A DNA stretch of 64,000 bases from NCBI RefSeq assembly GCF_024753285.1, contig NZ_JANUGW010000020.1:1-64000 (forward strand), in the 5' to 3' direction. Within the stretch, counting starts at the first letter, position 1. Each line of letters begins with the position of its first letter. This document shows positions 24,100-35,070 of this stretch, piece by piece. Under the pieces are notes generated by a model that ran no database searches, had not been told where the DNA came from, and saw only the letters and a program-made list of their open reading frames with translations. This stretch comes from Massilia pinisoli (lineage in GTDB: Bacteria > Pseudomonadota > Gammaproteobacteria > Burkholderiales > Burkholderiaceae_D). The position numbers were made by a program, and so were the translations under genes.

Positions 24100-24627
24100 A
24101 TGCTGTCACTGCATACGAAGATCGCACACGCCGACGTCGTCCACGACGAGCTCGTGCTGCCGTACGACCAGCGCGAGCGCTGCCGCCAGCGGGCGCGCCT
24201 CGCGTCCGGCGAGGAAGTCGCGCTGTTCCTCGTGCGCGGCACCGTGCTGCGCGACGGCGAGCTGCTGACGGGCGAGGGCGGGCGCGTCGTGCGCGTCGTC
24301 GCGGCGCTCGAACCCACGTACGTCGTGCGCTGCGAGACGCCCACGCTGCTCGCGCGCTGCGCGTTCCACCTGGGGAACCGCCACACGCAGGTGCAGGTGG
24401 GGCCGGACTGGCTGCGCATCCGCGTCGATCCTGTGCTGAAGGAGATGGTGCTGGGCCTCGGCGCGCGCGTCGACGAGGAATTGGCGAAGTTCGAGCCGGA
24501 GCCGGGTGCCTATGCGGGCCACGGACATGGCCACGATGGTCACCACGGCCACGGCGGCGTCCTGCTGGCGCCCGTCCCGGTACGCCAGAAGATCCACCGC
24601 CCGGCCGACCTGGCAACGGACGCATGA
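24100..24627 (+). CDS. ureE: Urease accessory protein UreE (nickel chaperone)
   Basis: A 175-residue nickel-binding metallochaperone that passes Ni2+ to UreG for urease maturation. The N-terminal half (VLPYDQRERCRQRARLASGEE) is the UreE peptide-binding domain, the second half the metal-binding domain with FHLGNRHTQVQV, and the C-terminus carries a histidine-rich tail (HGHGHDGHHGHGG) for extra nickel. ATG 24100 has GGAG six bases upstream; ATG 24085 is possible but has no such site. It overlaps ureF by four bases. Confidence 0.95.
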   Translation: MLSLHTKIAHADVVHDELVLPYDQRERCRQRARLASGEEVALFLVRGTVLRDGELLTGEGGRVVRVVAALEPTYVVRCETPTLLARCAFHLGNRHTQVQVGPDWLRIRVDPVLKEMVLGLGARVDEELAKFEPEPGAYAGHGHGHDGHHGHGGVLLAPVPVRQKIHRPADLATDA

Positions 24628-25289
24628 ACGCGGCGAGCCTCCTGCACCTGCTGCAGTTCGCGAGCCCCGCGTTGCCGATCGGCGGCTACAGCTATTCGCA
24701 AGGCCTCGAGGCCGCGATCGAGGCCGGCAGCGTGCACGATGCCGCCAGCGCGCACGCGTGGCTCGTGCGCTGCCTCGACGAGGTGCAGGCCCGCTGGGAC
24801 GGTCCGCTGCTGTGGCGCCTGATGCAGGCATTCGCCGCGCGCGACATGCCCGCCGTCGCCGACTGGAGCGCCTGCTATCTCGCGTCGCGCGACACTGCCG
24901 AGCTGCGCGCGGAGACCGTGCAAATGGGCTATTCGCTCACGCGGCTGCTCGCGGACCTGGGTGTCGCGGACGTCGGTCTGCCGGGCGGCGAGGTGCCGCT
25001 GCCGGCCGCCTACGCGTGCGCGGTGTGCGCGCTCGGCATCCCGCACGAGGAGGCGCTGCTGGCGCTGCTGTTCGCATGGGCCGAGAACCAGGTGCTCGTG
25101 TGCGTGAAGTCCGTGCCGCTGGGGCAGGTGGCGGGACAGCGCCTGCTGCTGGCGCTGCGCCCGGAGCTGGAGCGCGCGGCCGCCACGGCGCGCGGCTTGC
25201 CCGACGAGGCGCTGTCGAACTGGGCCCCCGGCCTGTCCGTGCTGTCGATGCGGCACGAGGTGCAGCATGGGCGGTTGTATCGATCCTAA
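24624..25289 (+). CDS. ureF: Urease accessory protein UreF
   Basis: A 221-residue all-helical UreF. Diagnostic pieces are LLQFASPALPIGGYSYSQGLE near the N-terminus, the HAWLV region and WAENQVLVCVKSVPLGQ. UreF acts with UreD and UreG as the platform and checkpoint for nickel delivery. It overlaps ureE by four bases (ATGA), and ureG follows after twelve bases with an AAGGAGG site. Confidence 0.94.
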   Translation: MNAASLLHLLQFASPALPIGGYSYSQGLEAAIEAGSVHDAASAHAWLVRCLDEVQARWDGPLLWRLMQAFAARDMPAVADWSACYLASRDTAELRAETVQMGYSLTRLLADLGVADVGLPGGEVPLPAAYACAVCALGIPHEEALLALLFAWAENQVLVCVKSVPLGQVAGQRLLLALRPELERAAATARGLPDEALSNWAPGLSVLSMRHEVQHGRLYRS

Positions 25290-25301
25290 GGAGGCAACAT
25301 C

Positions 25302-25913
25302 ATGACATCGAATCCCCTGCGCGTGGGCATCGGCGGCCCCGTCGGCTCCGGCAAGACTGCGCTGTGCGAACTGCTGTGCCGGCGCATGCGCGCGCACTAC
25401 GACATGGCCGTCATCACCAACGACATCTATACGCGCGAAGACATGGAAATTCTGCTGCGCGCCGAGGCGCTGCCGCCGGAGCGGCTGATGGGTGTGGAGA
25501 CGGGCGGCTGTCCGCACACGGCGATCCGCGAGGATGCGTCGATCAACCTGGAAGCCATCGCCCGGCTGCAGGCCGAGTTTCCGGCGCTGGAACTGGTGCT
25601 CGTGGAGTCCGGCGGCGACAACCTGGCCGCCACGTTCAGCCCCGAGCTGTCGGACCTCACGTTGTACGTGATCGACGTGGCCGGTGGCGAGAAGATCCCG
25701 CGCAAGGGCGGGCCCGGCATCACTCGCTCCGACCTCCTCATCATCAACAAGACGGACCTGGCGCCGCACGTGGGCGCGAACCTGGACGTGATGGCGGCCG
25801 ACGCGCGCCGCCAGCGCGGCGAGCGGCCGTTCGTGTTCACGAATCTGCGCACGGGCGACGGCGTGGACGACGTCGTGAAGTTCATCCGCGAGCAGGGATT
25901 GCTCGACCAATGA
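25302..25913 (+). CDS. ureG: Urease accessory GTPase UreG
   Basis: A 203-residue SIMIBI-class GTPase that powers nickel insertion. The P-loop GGPVGSGKT is at about residues 8-16, the Cys-Pro-His nickel-binding motif is in [15 protein letters not shown], and the base-recognition motif is NKTDLA. A strong AAGGAGG site lies before the ATG. Length and motifs are those of a complete UreG. Confidence 0.97.
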   Translation: MTSNPLRVGIGGPVGSGKTALCELLCRRMRAHYDMAVITNDIYTREDMEILLRAEALPPERLMGVETGGCPHTAIREDASINLEAIARLQAEFPALELVLVESGGDNLAATFSPELSDLTLYVIDVAGGEKIPRKGGPGITRSDLLIINKTDLAPHVGANLDVMAADARRQRGERPFVFTNLRTGDGVDDVVKFIREQGLLDQ

Positions 25914-25939
25914 CACTGCCATCCATCGAAAGGAACATC

Positions 25940-26515
25940 ATGAACTGGAATCACGACACGGGCCGCAGGGCGGCTGCCACGGCGATCCTGCTCGCGGGCC
26001 TGGCCGTCGCGCTGCCCGCCGCGGCGCATCCGGGCCATGCGGAGACCGGCTTCGCGGCCGGCGTGCTGCATCCGCTGACGGGCCTCGATCACCTGCTGGC
26101 GCTGCTGGCCGTCGGCTTGTGGAGCCGCACGCAGCGCCATGGGGCCGTCCTGCCGGCCGTATTCCTCGCGCTGATGGCGACGGGTGCGGCGTGCGCGGGC
26201 GCCGGCTTCGTGCTGCCGGCGCTGGAGACGTCGATTGCCGCCACGGTGCTGTTGCTGGGCGGGCTGGCCGCGTGCGCGCCCAACTGGCAGCGGCGCATGC
26301 CGCCGCAACTGGCGGTCGTCGTCGTGGGAAGCTGTGCCGTGCTGCACGGTCTGGCGCATGGCCGCGAGCTGGCGGGGATGGCGAGCGGCGCCGGCTTCCT
26401 GCTCGCGAGCGGCGCGTTGATGCTGGTCGGGGCGTTGCCGGGCGCGCGCGTGCGGCGCTGGGCCGGCGCCGCGATCGGTGCGGCGGGCTTATGCCTGCTG
26501 GCGGGACTCGTCTGA
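25940..26515 (+). CDS. ureJ: HupE/UreJ family membrane protein (probable nickel transporter)
   Basis: A 191-residue membrane protein with a cleavable signal (ending PAAA), the metal-binding HPGH directly after it, the family motif HPLTGLDHLLALLAVGLW, and about six transmembrane helices. HupE/UreJ proteins bring nickel (or cobalt) into the cell, fitting its place as the last gene of the urease cluster, 26 bases after ureG. AAGGAAC lies before the ATG. Its 3' end overlaps the convergent acyltransferase gene by 27 bases. Confidence 0.9.
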   Translation: MNWNHDTGRRAAATAILLAGLAVALPAAAHPGHAETGFAAGVLHPLTGLDHLLALLAVGLWSRTQRHGAVLPAVFLALMATGAACAGAGFVLPALETSIAATVLLLGGLAACAPNWQRRMPPQLAVVVVGSCAVLHGLAHGRELAGMASGAGFLLASGALMLVGALPGARVRRWAGAAIGAAGLCLLAGLV

Positions 26516-27121
26516 CGGACTCGCCGGGTCGGCCAGCCGGATAGGCGCGGCCTTCTGCGGATACAGCGCGCGTACGCCTTCGTACGCCTGCGCGACGGCG
26601 GCCATGTCGGCCGCTTCGTCGCCCGTCAGCGTCAGGGTGTGCGTGACGTCGACGACTTTCTTGCCGTAGTCCAGTGCGACGAGCAGCACGGGCACGTCGG
26701 CGGCCAGCGCGATGCGGTAGAAGCCGCTCTTCCAGTGCGGGCGGTAGCTGCGCGTGCCTTCCGGTGTGATGGCGAGCCAGAACCACGGCGCCGCCCGCAT
26801 CGTCTGCGCGAGGCGCACGATCGCGCCCTGCGGCGCGCTGCGGTCGACGGCCACGCCGCCCCAGTAGCGCATCAGGGCGCCCATCGGACCGCGGAACAGC
26901 GAATCCTTCGCGAGCCAGCGGAATTGCACGCCCACGGCCCACTTGGCCACCAGGCCGATGGGGAAATCCCAGTTCGACGTGTGCGGATACACGACGACGA
27001 CGCCGTGCGGGCCGGGCAGCGGTTTGAACCGCAGGTTCCAGCCGAGCGCGTTCAGGAGGCGCAGCGCCGCGCGCTGGCCCCAGGTCGGCAGCGCCGCGGG
27101 GCGCATCAGGTAGTCGTCCAT
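26489..27121 (-). CDS. Lysophospholipid acyltransferase (PlsC) family protein
   Basis: A 210-residue acyltransferase with the HX4D catalytic motif in HTSNWD (about 47-52) and the substrate-binding PEGTRS motif. It probably transfers an acyl group onto a lysophospholipid or related acceptor at the membrane; the exact substrate is open. ATG 27121 (MDDYLMRPAAL) is preferred over a frame extending to 27277, which would overlap the start of the divergent ArsC-like gene. The 3' end overlaps the hupE/ureJ gene by 27 bases. Confidence 0.85.
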   Translation of the reverse strand: MDDYLMRPAALPTWGQRAALRLLNALGWNLRFKPLPGPHGVVVVYPHTSNWDFPIGLVAKWAVGVQFRWLAKDSLFRGPMGALMRYWGGVAVDRSAPQGAIVRLAQTMRAAPWFWLAITPEGTRSYRPHWKSGFYRIALAADVPVLLVALDYGKKVVDVTHTLTLTGDEAADMAAVAQAYEGVRALYPQKAAPIRLADPASPSDESRQQA

Positions 27122-27266
27122 GTTCTCGTTTCTCAGCAATATCCGTTGTGCCCTGGCAAGCAAACCGGGCATTTTATAGCGCTGCCGGAAGGGGGACAAG
27201 CGAAAAAACTGGAAGCGTTGCGGTCCCGTCGGTATCATCCTTGCCTCTCGAACAAGGATTTTCAAG

Positions 27267-27614
27267 ATGGACATCACGATTTTTCACAATACGCGCTGCG
27301 GTACCTCGCGCACCACCCTGGACACGATCCGCGCGGCCGGCGTCGAACCGCGCGTCGTCGACTACCTCGCGCAGCCGCCGTCGCGCGACGAATTGAAGGA
27401 CCTCATCGCGCGCGCGGGCCTGTCCGTGCGCGACGCCGTGCGCAGCAAGGAAGCGCTGTTCGCGGAGCTGGGCCTGGACGATCCGGCCGCGACGGACGAC
27501 GCGCTGCTGGACGCGATGGTCGCCCATCCGATCCTGATCAACCGGCCGTTCGTCGTGACGCCGAAAGGCGTGCGCCTGTGCCGGCCCGCCGACCTGGTGC
27601 GCGAGATCCTCTAG
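27267..27614 (+). CDS. arsC: ArsC family (glutaredoxin-dependent) reductase
   Basis: A 115-residue thioredoxin-fold protein. The catalytic Cys11 lies in HNTRCGTSR, matching the HNxxCxxSR pattern of glutaredoxin-coupled arsenate reductase, and INRPFVVTPKGVRLCRP supplies the Arg residues that bind the oxyanion. It would reduce arsenate to arsenite. No arsenite exporter or ArsR is nearby, so it may be an orphan, and a YffB/Spx-like role cannot be fully excluded. Confidence 0.85.
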   Translation: MDITIFHNTRCGTSRTTLDTIRAAGVEPRVVDYLAQPPSRDELKDLIARAGLSVRDAVRSKEALFAELGLDDPAATDDALLDAMVAHPILINRPFVVTPKGVRLCRPADLVREIL

Positions 27615-27624
27615 GCCGCGCAGA

Positions 27625-27652
27625 AAGGAAGAGGGCGGCCGCAGCCGCCCTC
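27625..27652 (-). terminator. Terminator behind the GH74 gene
   Basis: GAGGGCGGC/GCCGCCCTC stem (27631-27652). On the minus strand it is followed by a T-rich stretch (TTCCTTTC), so it should end the GH74 transcript coming from 27696. It may also slow transcription leaving arsC. Confidence 0.6.
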
Positions 27653-27695
27653 GCGCCCGCGCCGTGCTGCGCGGGCGATGCGCGATCAGCCGACC

Positions 27696-30002
27696 TTAGT
27701 TGGAGTACAGCAGGCCGCGGGCCGCACCGGCAACATAGATCCTGCCATAGGTGTTCTGGTCCGCCGCCACGAGGCCGATGCCGCCGAACTGGTGGCTGTC
27801 GTCATTGAAACGGATCCAGCTGGCGCCGGCATCGTCGGATTCCCACACGCCCCACTGGCCATTGATCACACCCACGACGTAGACGGCGGCCGAGTACGAG
27901 GCGCCGGCGGGTGCCTTGCCGAGCGCGACGACGCTGGCGCCCTGCACGTCGGGCCACGAGTTGGTGCCCCAGATCGACGAGAAGTTGCCGAGCTTGGTCC
28001 AGGTGGTGCCGGAGTTGGTCGAGTGGTACACGGCGTTGCCGTCCGCCAGCCAGACGTCACCCTCGACGTTCGGGTTCACTGCCAGCGAGGTGGCGTGGAA
28101 CGGATTCGGTGCCAGCCCTGCCGACACCGAGCCCTGGCTCAGCGTGAACGTGTGACCGCCGTCCGTCGAGACATAGACCTTGCCCGCGGAACCGCTCCAC
28201 CATGCGCCACCCGAATCGTAGGCATAGACTTTGTTCGCGTTCTTGCGGTCCGCCGCGAGCCGGTAGCTGCGCGGGACGCCGCCGATCGCCGTCAGCGCGG
28301 GCAGGTTCGTCGCAGTCCAGGTCGTCCCGCTGTCGGTGGTGTACGACGGTACGCCATCGGCCGGCGCCCACACTGCCTTGTTGCGCGCGGTGACGGCGAT
28401 GTTGGACGCGTCGGCGGGGTTCGTGCCGCCGGTCGGCGTCTTGGCGAACTTCGTCCACGTGTTGCCGCTGTCGCCCGACCAGTAGCCATAGCCCGTGTTG
28501 TTCGATTCCCCGATGATGGCGATGTAGGTCGAATCAGACCAGGCCACGTCGGCCGAATTGCCGTTGCTGAAGCCCGTCGACGGGCCCTTGGTCGGGGACG
28601 TCGTGAGGTCGGTGTGGACCCAGGTGCCGACGTCGCCCGAGCTGTTGACCAGCTTGTACGATGCGCCGGCGGGCGGGGTGACGATGGCCAGCGGGGCGGT
28701 CTCCTCGATGTTGTTCACCTTCAGGGTCCAGCTGGGCGAGGCCGCCGACGCGGTCCACGTCTCCCAGATGCCGCCGCCGTACACGTGCATGATGTGGTCA
28801 CGGTTGCTCGGATCGATCTCGACGTCGTCGATCCAGCCCCAGTACTCGCCGTTGGACGGCGTATGCGGCTTCTGCGACACGATTTCGCGCCAGGTGGTGC
28901 CGCCGTCGTCGGACAGCTTCATGATGTTCTGGCCGGCGAAATCGCCCCAGGTGCCGCTCACGCCCAGCGCGATGCGCGTGGTCGAGCCGGTGCCGTAGAC
29001 CGACAGGCCGCTGTAGCCGCCCCAGCTGTTGGCCGACGTGTTGAGCAGGGTCCAGCTGCCGCCATCGTTATTGCCGCCGAACCGGTACAGGTAGCCGGGA
29101 CCGCCGGCGCCCGGGCCGGCGTCCTTGTTGAACGCGATGTAGTAATAGCCGTCGGCGGCGCGCACGATGTGCGGGATGTGGTACCCGGTCACGGCGGACG
29201 GCACCGGGATCGCCGTCCAGCTGTTGCCGCCGTCGTTGGACTTGAAGAAGGTCGACGTCAGGCCCGCCGCGCTGGCGTAGTCCGGCGCGACGGCCGCGAA
29301 CATGACCCACGTGCCCTGCGTGCCGCCCGATGTCCCCGTTTCGAACATCAGATGCTCGACGCCAATCGCGCTGGCGGTCATATGGGTGGACGACAGCCCG
29401 GTCCTCTGGTACCAGGTCTTGCCCGCGTCCCAGCTGCCCCACAGGCCGTCCCGGCGCGAGGCGTAGAACATCGTCGACGGATTGTGCGGGTCGACCTTCA
29501 GGCGCTCGCCGATCGCGCGACCGGAATCGTTGCCGCTCACGACGAACGGCAGGGCGTAATAGTTCCAGCTGTTGCCGCGGTCGGTGGAATAGTACAGCCG
29601 GCCGTTGCCGCTCGCGCCGGCGACCATGTAGACCTTCTGGTCGTTTTGCGGATCGAGCGCGATGCTTTCGACAGCGTGGAAGCTGCCGTCGGCCGCACCG
29701 AAACCTTTTCCATCGGTGATGGGCACCCACGCCGACGTGGCCGAGTTCCAGCGGTAGGCGCCGCCGACGTCGGTGCGGGCGTACAGGACGTTCGCGGACG
29801 TCGGATGATAGATCAGCCCGGTGACATAGCCGACGCCGCCGAATTTCACGCTGTTCCACGTGGTTGCCGCGGACCCGACGGTTGCCAGTAACCGGCTGGT
29901 GCCGTTCTGCGCCGGAGTGCTGTCCGACGCCCCGCCACAGGCCGCCACGAGTGCTGCGGCGCCGACGGAAAGCAGGGCGATTCTCGTCCTGAATGCTCTC
30001 AT
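27696..30002 (-). CDS. GH74-type glycoside hydrolase lipoprotein (probable xyloglucanase)
   Basis: A 768-residue protein starting with a lipoprotein signal (lipobox LVAAC, Cys22) and then two seven-bladed propeller domains of BNR/sialidase-type repeats (STDRGNSW, SDDGGTTW, STNSGTTW and others). The opening GGVGYVTGLIYHP...LYARTDVGGAYRW is the GH74 signature and includes the catalytic Asp region. GH74 enzymes cut the beta-1,4-glucan backbone of xyloglucan; here it would be tethered to the outer membrane or periplasm. ATG 30002 has GGAGG in range. It is divergent from a GH30 gene with a regulated intergenic region. Narrow substrate is inferred from family. Confidence 0.88.
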   Translation of the reverse strand: MRAFRTRIALLSVGAAALVAACGGASDSTPAQNGTSRLLATVGSAATTWNSVKFGGVGYVTGLIYHPTSANVLYARTDVGGAYRWNSATSAWVPITDGKGFGAADGSFHAVESIALDPQNDQKVYMVAGASGNGRLYYSTDRGNSWNYYALPFVVSGNDSGRAIGERLKVDPHNPSTMFYASRRDGLWGSWDAGKTWYQRTGLSSTHMTASAIGVEHLMFETGTSGGTQGTWVMFAAVAPDYASAAGLTSTFFKSNDGGNSWTAIPVPSAVTGYHIPHIVRAADGYYYIAFNKDAGPGAGGPGYLYRFGGNNDGGSWTLLNTSANSWGGYSGLSVYGTGSTTRIALGVSGTWGDFAGQNIMKLSDDGGTTWREIVSQKPHTPSNGEYWGWIDDVEIDPSNRDHIMHVYGGGIWETWTASAASPSWTLKVNNIEETAPLAIVTPPAGASYKLVNSSGDVGTWVHTDLTTSPTKGPSTGFSNGNSADVAWSDSTYIAIIGESNNTGYGYWSGDSGNTWTKFAKTPTGGTNPADASNIAVTARNKAVWAPADGVPSYTTDSGTTWTATNLPALTAIGGVPRSYRLAADRKNANKVYAYDSGGAWWSGSAGKVYVSTDGGHTFTLSQGSVSAGLAPNPFHATSLAVNPNVEGDVWLADGNAVYHSTNSGTTWTKLGNFSSIWGTNSWPDVQGASVVALGKAPAGASYSAAVYVVGVINGQWGVWESDDAGASWIRFNDDSHQFGGIGLVAADQNTYGRIYVAGAARGLLYSN

Positions 30003-30180
30003 ACGTGGTTCCTCCAAAAAGAATGCTGTGATTGATATGTAGTCGTGACTTCCGCCTTGCGACCGTCATCGGCCGGACCGGTGCGATCGGCCGCGCCTCT
30101 CCGTGCGCCGGGTCATTCTGCGAGCAGCATCGCGCTTCGTTCAATTGCGAAGATCGTCGGCTCGCCAAGAAAATCGCGTG

Positions 30181-30198
30181 ACAATTCGAGAGAATTGT
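30181..30198. promoter_or_regulatory. Inverted repeat in the GH74-GH30 intergenic region
   Basis: A perfect 7-bp inverted repeat ACAATTC-GAGA-GAATTGT. It lies about 180 bases upstream of GH74 and 85 bases before the GH30 promoter, where an operator or activator site would fit. The binding protein is unknown. Confidence 0.45.
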
Positions 30199-30281
30199 TT
30201 GTTCGGAGCAGCAATAGTCGATGCCGGGAAAGCACGCCGTGGGTGCGAGCACCTTTCGTGGGAGGAAGCCGCCGAGCCGGT

Positions 30282-30341
30282 TTGACACTGCCAAATCCTG
30301 AGTGATATAGTCGTCCGATCGCGATTGGGAACGTTTCCAAT
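30282..30341 (+). promoter_or_regulatory. GH30 promoter with LacI-type operator
   Basis: TTGACA (30282-30287), an 18-bp spacer and TATAGT (30306-30311) form the promoter. Just downstream, ATTGGGAACGTTTCCAAT (30324-30341) is an 18-bp palindrome with one mismatched pair and a central CG, the shape bound by LacI/GalR-family repressors. It covers the initial transcribed region, as expected for repression lifted by a sugar. No lacI gene is in the window. Confidence 0.65.
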
Positions 30342-30368
30342 TCCGCGCACACAACGACGGGAGACACG

Positions 30369-31853
30369 ATGACGACGAGACGGGACGCAATGCGGCTGCT
30401 GGGTGCCGCCACCTTCGTGGGCGGGCAGATGGCCGCGGCGGGCCGGTCCGCGGCCGCGCCGGCGGGACAGCAGGGCGCGGCCAGGAAGGACACGGCGTGG
30501 CAAGTCGTCACGTCCGCGCCGGGCGCCGAGCGCTTCATGGCGCGTCCGCTCGACGCATTCCAGCCGGCCGCCCAGCCGCCCGAGACGGACATCGACGTGT
30601 TCGTGGACACGACCAGGCGCTTCCAGGAAGTGTTCGGCTTCGGCGGCGCCGTCACGGATGCCGTGGCCGAAGTCCACGCGACCCTCGCACCCAGCGCCCA
30701 GCAGGCGTTCCTGACCGCGTATTTCGATCCGCGCGCGGGCCTCGGCTACAGCGTGCTGCGCACGACGATCCACAGTTCCGATTTCGGCAGCCGCAGCTAC
30801 ACGTACGTGCGCGACGACGACACGGCGCTCGCATCGTTCAGCATCGCACCGGACTTGCAGCTGCGCGTGCCGCTGCTGCGCGCGGCACTGGCGGCCGGGC
30901 GGGCGCACGGCACGGACGTACGCGTGTTCGCGAGCCCGTGGAGCGCGCCCGCATGGATGAAGTCGAACGGCAGCATGGTCGGCGGCGGCACCTTGCTGCC
31001 CGCGTATCGCGACACGTGGGCGCGCTACGTCGTGAAATTCGTGCAGGCCTACGAAGGGGCGGGCGTGCCGTTGTGGGGCCTCTCCGTGCAGAACGAGCCG
31101 ATGGCGAAGCAGACGTGGGAATCGATGGTCTTCACCGCGGAGGACGAGACTCGCTTCCTCGCCGACCACCTGGGACCTGCGCTGCGTGCGGCGGGCCTGG
31201 GCAGCCGCAAGATCATCGTGTGGGACCACAACCGCGACCTGCTGCCGCAGCGCGCCGCGCACCTCCTGTCCGACCCGAAGGCGCGGCCGTATGTGTGGGG
31301 CGTGGGCTATCACTGGTACGAGACGTGGGCAGGCGGGGAGCCGATGCACGCCAACGTCGCCGCCGTGCACGAGGCGTGGCCGGACGTGAACCTGCTGATG
31401 ACGGAAGGCTGCATCGAGAAATTCGACGCGGCGCGCCTGCAGGACTGGGCCAACGGCGAGCGCTACGCGAGCCAGATGATCGCCGACCTGAACGCGGGCG
31501 CCTGCGGCTGGGTCGACTGGAACATGCTGCTCGACAGCCGCGGCGGCCCGAACCACAAGGACAATTACTGCTTCGCCCCGCTGCACGCGAGTGCCGACGG
31601 CCAGCTCGTGTTCACGCCCATCTACACGGCGATCGGCCACTTCAGCCGCTACATCCGCCCGCGCGCGCGCCGCGTGAGCGCCGCCACGAGCCGCAGCACA
31701 CTGGCCGCGACGGCGTTCCGCAACGCCGACGGCACGCTCGCCGTCGTCGTCATGAACCGCAGCGACGCGCCGCAGCGCTACCGCCTGTTCATCGACCGGC
31801 GCGAGGCCGCTGTCGAGATCCCGCCCCGGGCATTCCAGACCGTCGTCGGCTGA
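30369..31853 (+). CDS. GH30 family glycoside hydrolase
   Basis: A 494-residue hydrolase with a (beta/alpha)8 catalytic barrel and a beta-sandwich side domain at the end. A twin-arginine-like N-terminus ([11 protein letters not shown]) suggests Tat export. The acid/base is E243 in SVQNEPMA and the nucleophile E346 in LMTEGCIEK, the GH30 pattern of glucosylceramidase or endo-beta-1,6-glucanase relatives. The segment [11 protein letters not shown] is also typical. It is driven by a promoter with a LacI-type operator and is divergent from GH74, so both probably serve plant or fungal polysaccharide use. Exact specificity is not visible. Confidence 0.9.
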   Translation: MTTRRDAMRLLGAATFVGGQMAAAGRSAAAPAGQQGAARKDTAWQVVTSAPGAERFMARPLDAFQPAAQPPETDIDVFVDTTRRFQEVFGFGGAVTDAVAEVHATLAPSAQQAFLTAYFDPRAGLGYSVLRTTIHSSDFGSRSYTYVRDDDTALASFSIAPDLQLRVPLLRAALAAGRAHGTDVRVFASPWSAPAWMKSNGSMVGGGTLLPAYRDTWARYVVKFVQAYEGAGVPLWGLSVQNEPMAKQTWESMVFTAEDETRFLADHLGPALRAAGLGSRKIIVWDHNRDLLPQRAAHLLSDPKARPYVWGVGYHWYETWAGGEPMHANVAAVHEAWPDVNLLMTEGCIEKFDAARLQDWANGERYASQMIADLNAGACGWVDWNMLLDSRGGPNHKDNYCFAPLHASADGQLVFTPIYTAIGHFSRYIRPRARRVSAATSRSTLAATAFRNADGTLAVVVMNRSDAPQRYRLFIDRREAAVEIPPRAFQTVVG

Positions 31854-32035
31854 GCGGCGATCCATCCTCCGCGCATATTCCTGCCAACGCCTGCACGAAA
31901 GCCGCACTTCAGTTACATTGTGCGGCGAGACCCATGCCGGAAGATCGGGCCACGAAAGGCCGGGTCGGCTCTGCCGGCCTTGAAAATATGGGTATATACA
32001 CTTACATTGGCGTTCCGTATCCACAGGAGATAGCG

Positions 32036-34144
<2,109 letters not shown>

Positions 34145-34146
34145 CG

Positions 34147-34177
34147 GTAGGGTGGACGGCTCCGCCGTCCACCCTAC
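34147..34177. repeat. Palindromic repeat, single unit of the urease-gap repeat family
   Basis: A perfect 14-bp stem GTAGGGTGGACGGC/GCCGTCCACCCTAC with a TCC loop, three bases after the fusA stop. It shares its GTAGGGTGGAC core with the double element at 23971-24083. It is probably a REP-like mobile palindrome and may double as the fusA 3' hairpin. Confidence 0.8.
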
Positions 34178-34199
34178 GTTTGCATATATGGAGACGTTG

Positions 34200-35054
34200 A
34201 TGAAGACACTGTCACTGCCATCCGGCCGCGCGATCCCCGTCCTCGGCCAGGGCACGTGGAACATGGGCGAAGACCCGTCCGCGCGCCCGGCCGAAGTCGC
34301 CGCGCTGCGGCTCGGCCTGGACCTCGGCATGACGCTCGTCGACACGGCCGAGATGTACGGCGAGGGCGGCGCCGAGGAGGTGGTCGGCGAAGCGATCGCC
34401 GGCCGGCGCGACGAGGTGTTCCTGGTGAGTAAAGTGTATCCGCACAACGCCTCGCGCGCAGGCGTGCGCGCCGCGTGCGAGCGCAGCCTGCGCCGGCTGC
34501 GCACGGACCACCTCGACCTGTACCTGCTGCACTGGCGCGGCGGCGTGCCGCTGGCGGAGACGCTGGAGGCGTTCGGCCGCCTGCGGGATGAGGGCAAGAT
34601 CCGCGACTACGGCGTCTCGAACTTCGACACGGACGACATGCTGGAAGCGGCGGCGCTGCCGGAAGGAGAAAGGATCGCCGCAAACCAGGTGCTGTACAAC
34701 CTCGTCAAGCGCGGGATCGAATGGGATCTGCTGCCGTGGTGCCGCGACCGGGGCATCCCGGTGATGGCCTACTCGCCGCTGGAATCGACGCCGGCGGAGC
34801 AGCGCGCGCTGCTGGGGCATCCGCAGCTGGCCGAGGTGGCGCGCCGCCACGATGCGACGCCGGCCCAGGTGGCGCTGGCGTGGCTGCTGCGCCAGGACGG
34901 CGTCGTCACGATTCCGAAAGCCGTGCAGCCGGCCCACGTGCGCGCCAACCGCGCCGCGCTGGACCTCGCGCCGCGCCTCGGCCCGGACGATCTCGCATTG
35001 TTGGACGCGGCCTTTCCGCCGCCGGGACGCCGCCGTCCGCTGGCGATGCGCTGA
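34200..35054 (+). CDS. Aldo/keto reductase
   Basis: A 284-residue NADPH-dependent oxidoreductase with a TIM barrel. The catalytic tetrad is visible: Asp and Tyr in DTAEMYG, Lys in LVSKVYP and His in LLHWRG; NADP binding is in [13 protein letters not shown]. It reduces aldehydes or ketones to alcohols; the substrate is unknown. ATG 34200 has GGAGA in range and follows the palindromic repeat after fusA. Confidence 0.9.
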   Translation: MKTLSLPSGRAIPVLGQGTWNMGEDPSARPAEVAALRLGLDLGMTLVDTAEMYGEGGAEEVVGEAIAGRRDEVFLVSKVYPHNASRAGVRAACERSLRRLRTDHLDLYLLHWRGGVPLAETLEAFGRLRDEGKIRDYGVSNFDTDDMLEAAALPEGERIAANQVLYNLVKRGIEWDLLPWCRDRGIPVMAYSPLESTPAEQRALLGHPQLAEVARRHDATPAQVALAWLLRQDGVVTIPKAVQPAHVRANRAALDLAPRLGPDDLALLDAAFPPPGRRRPLAMR

Positions 35055-35070
35055 ACGCGGCGTGCGCCGG

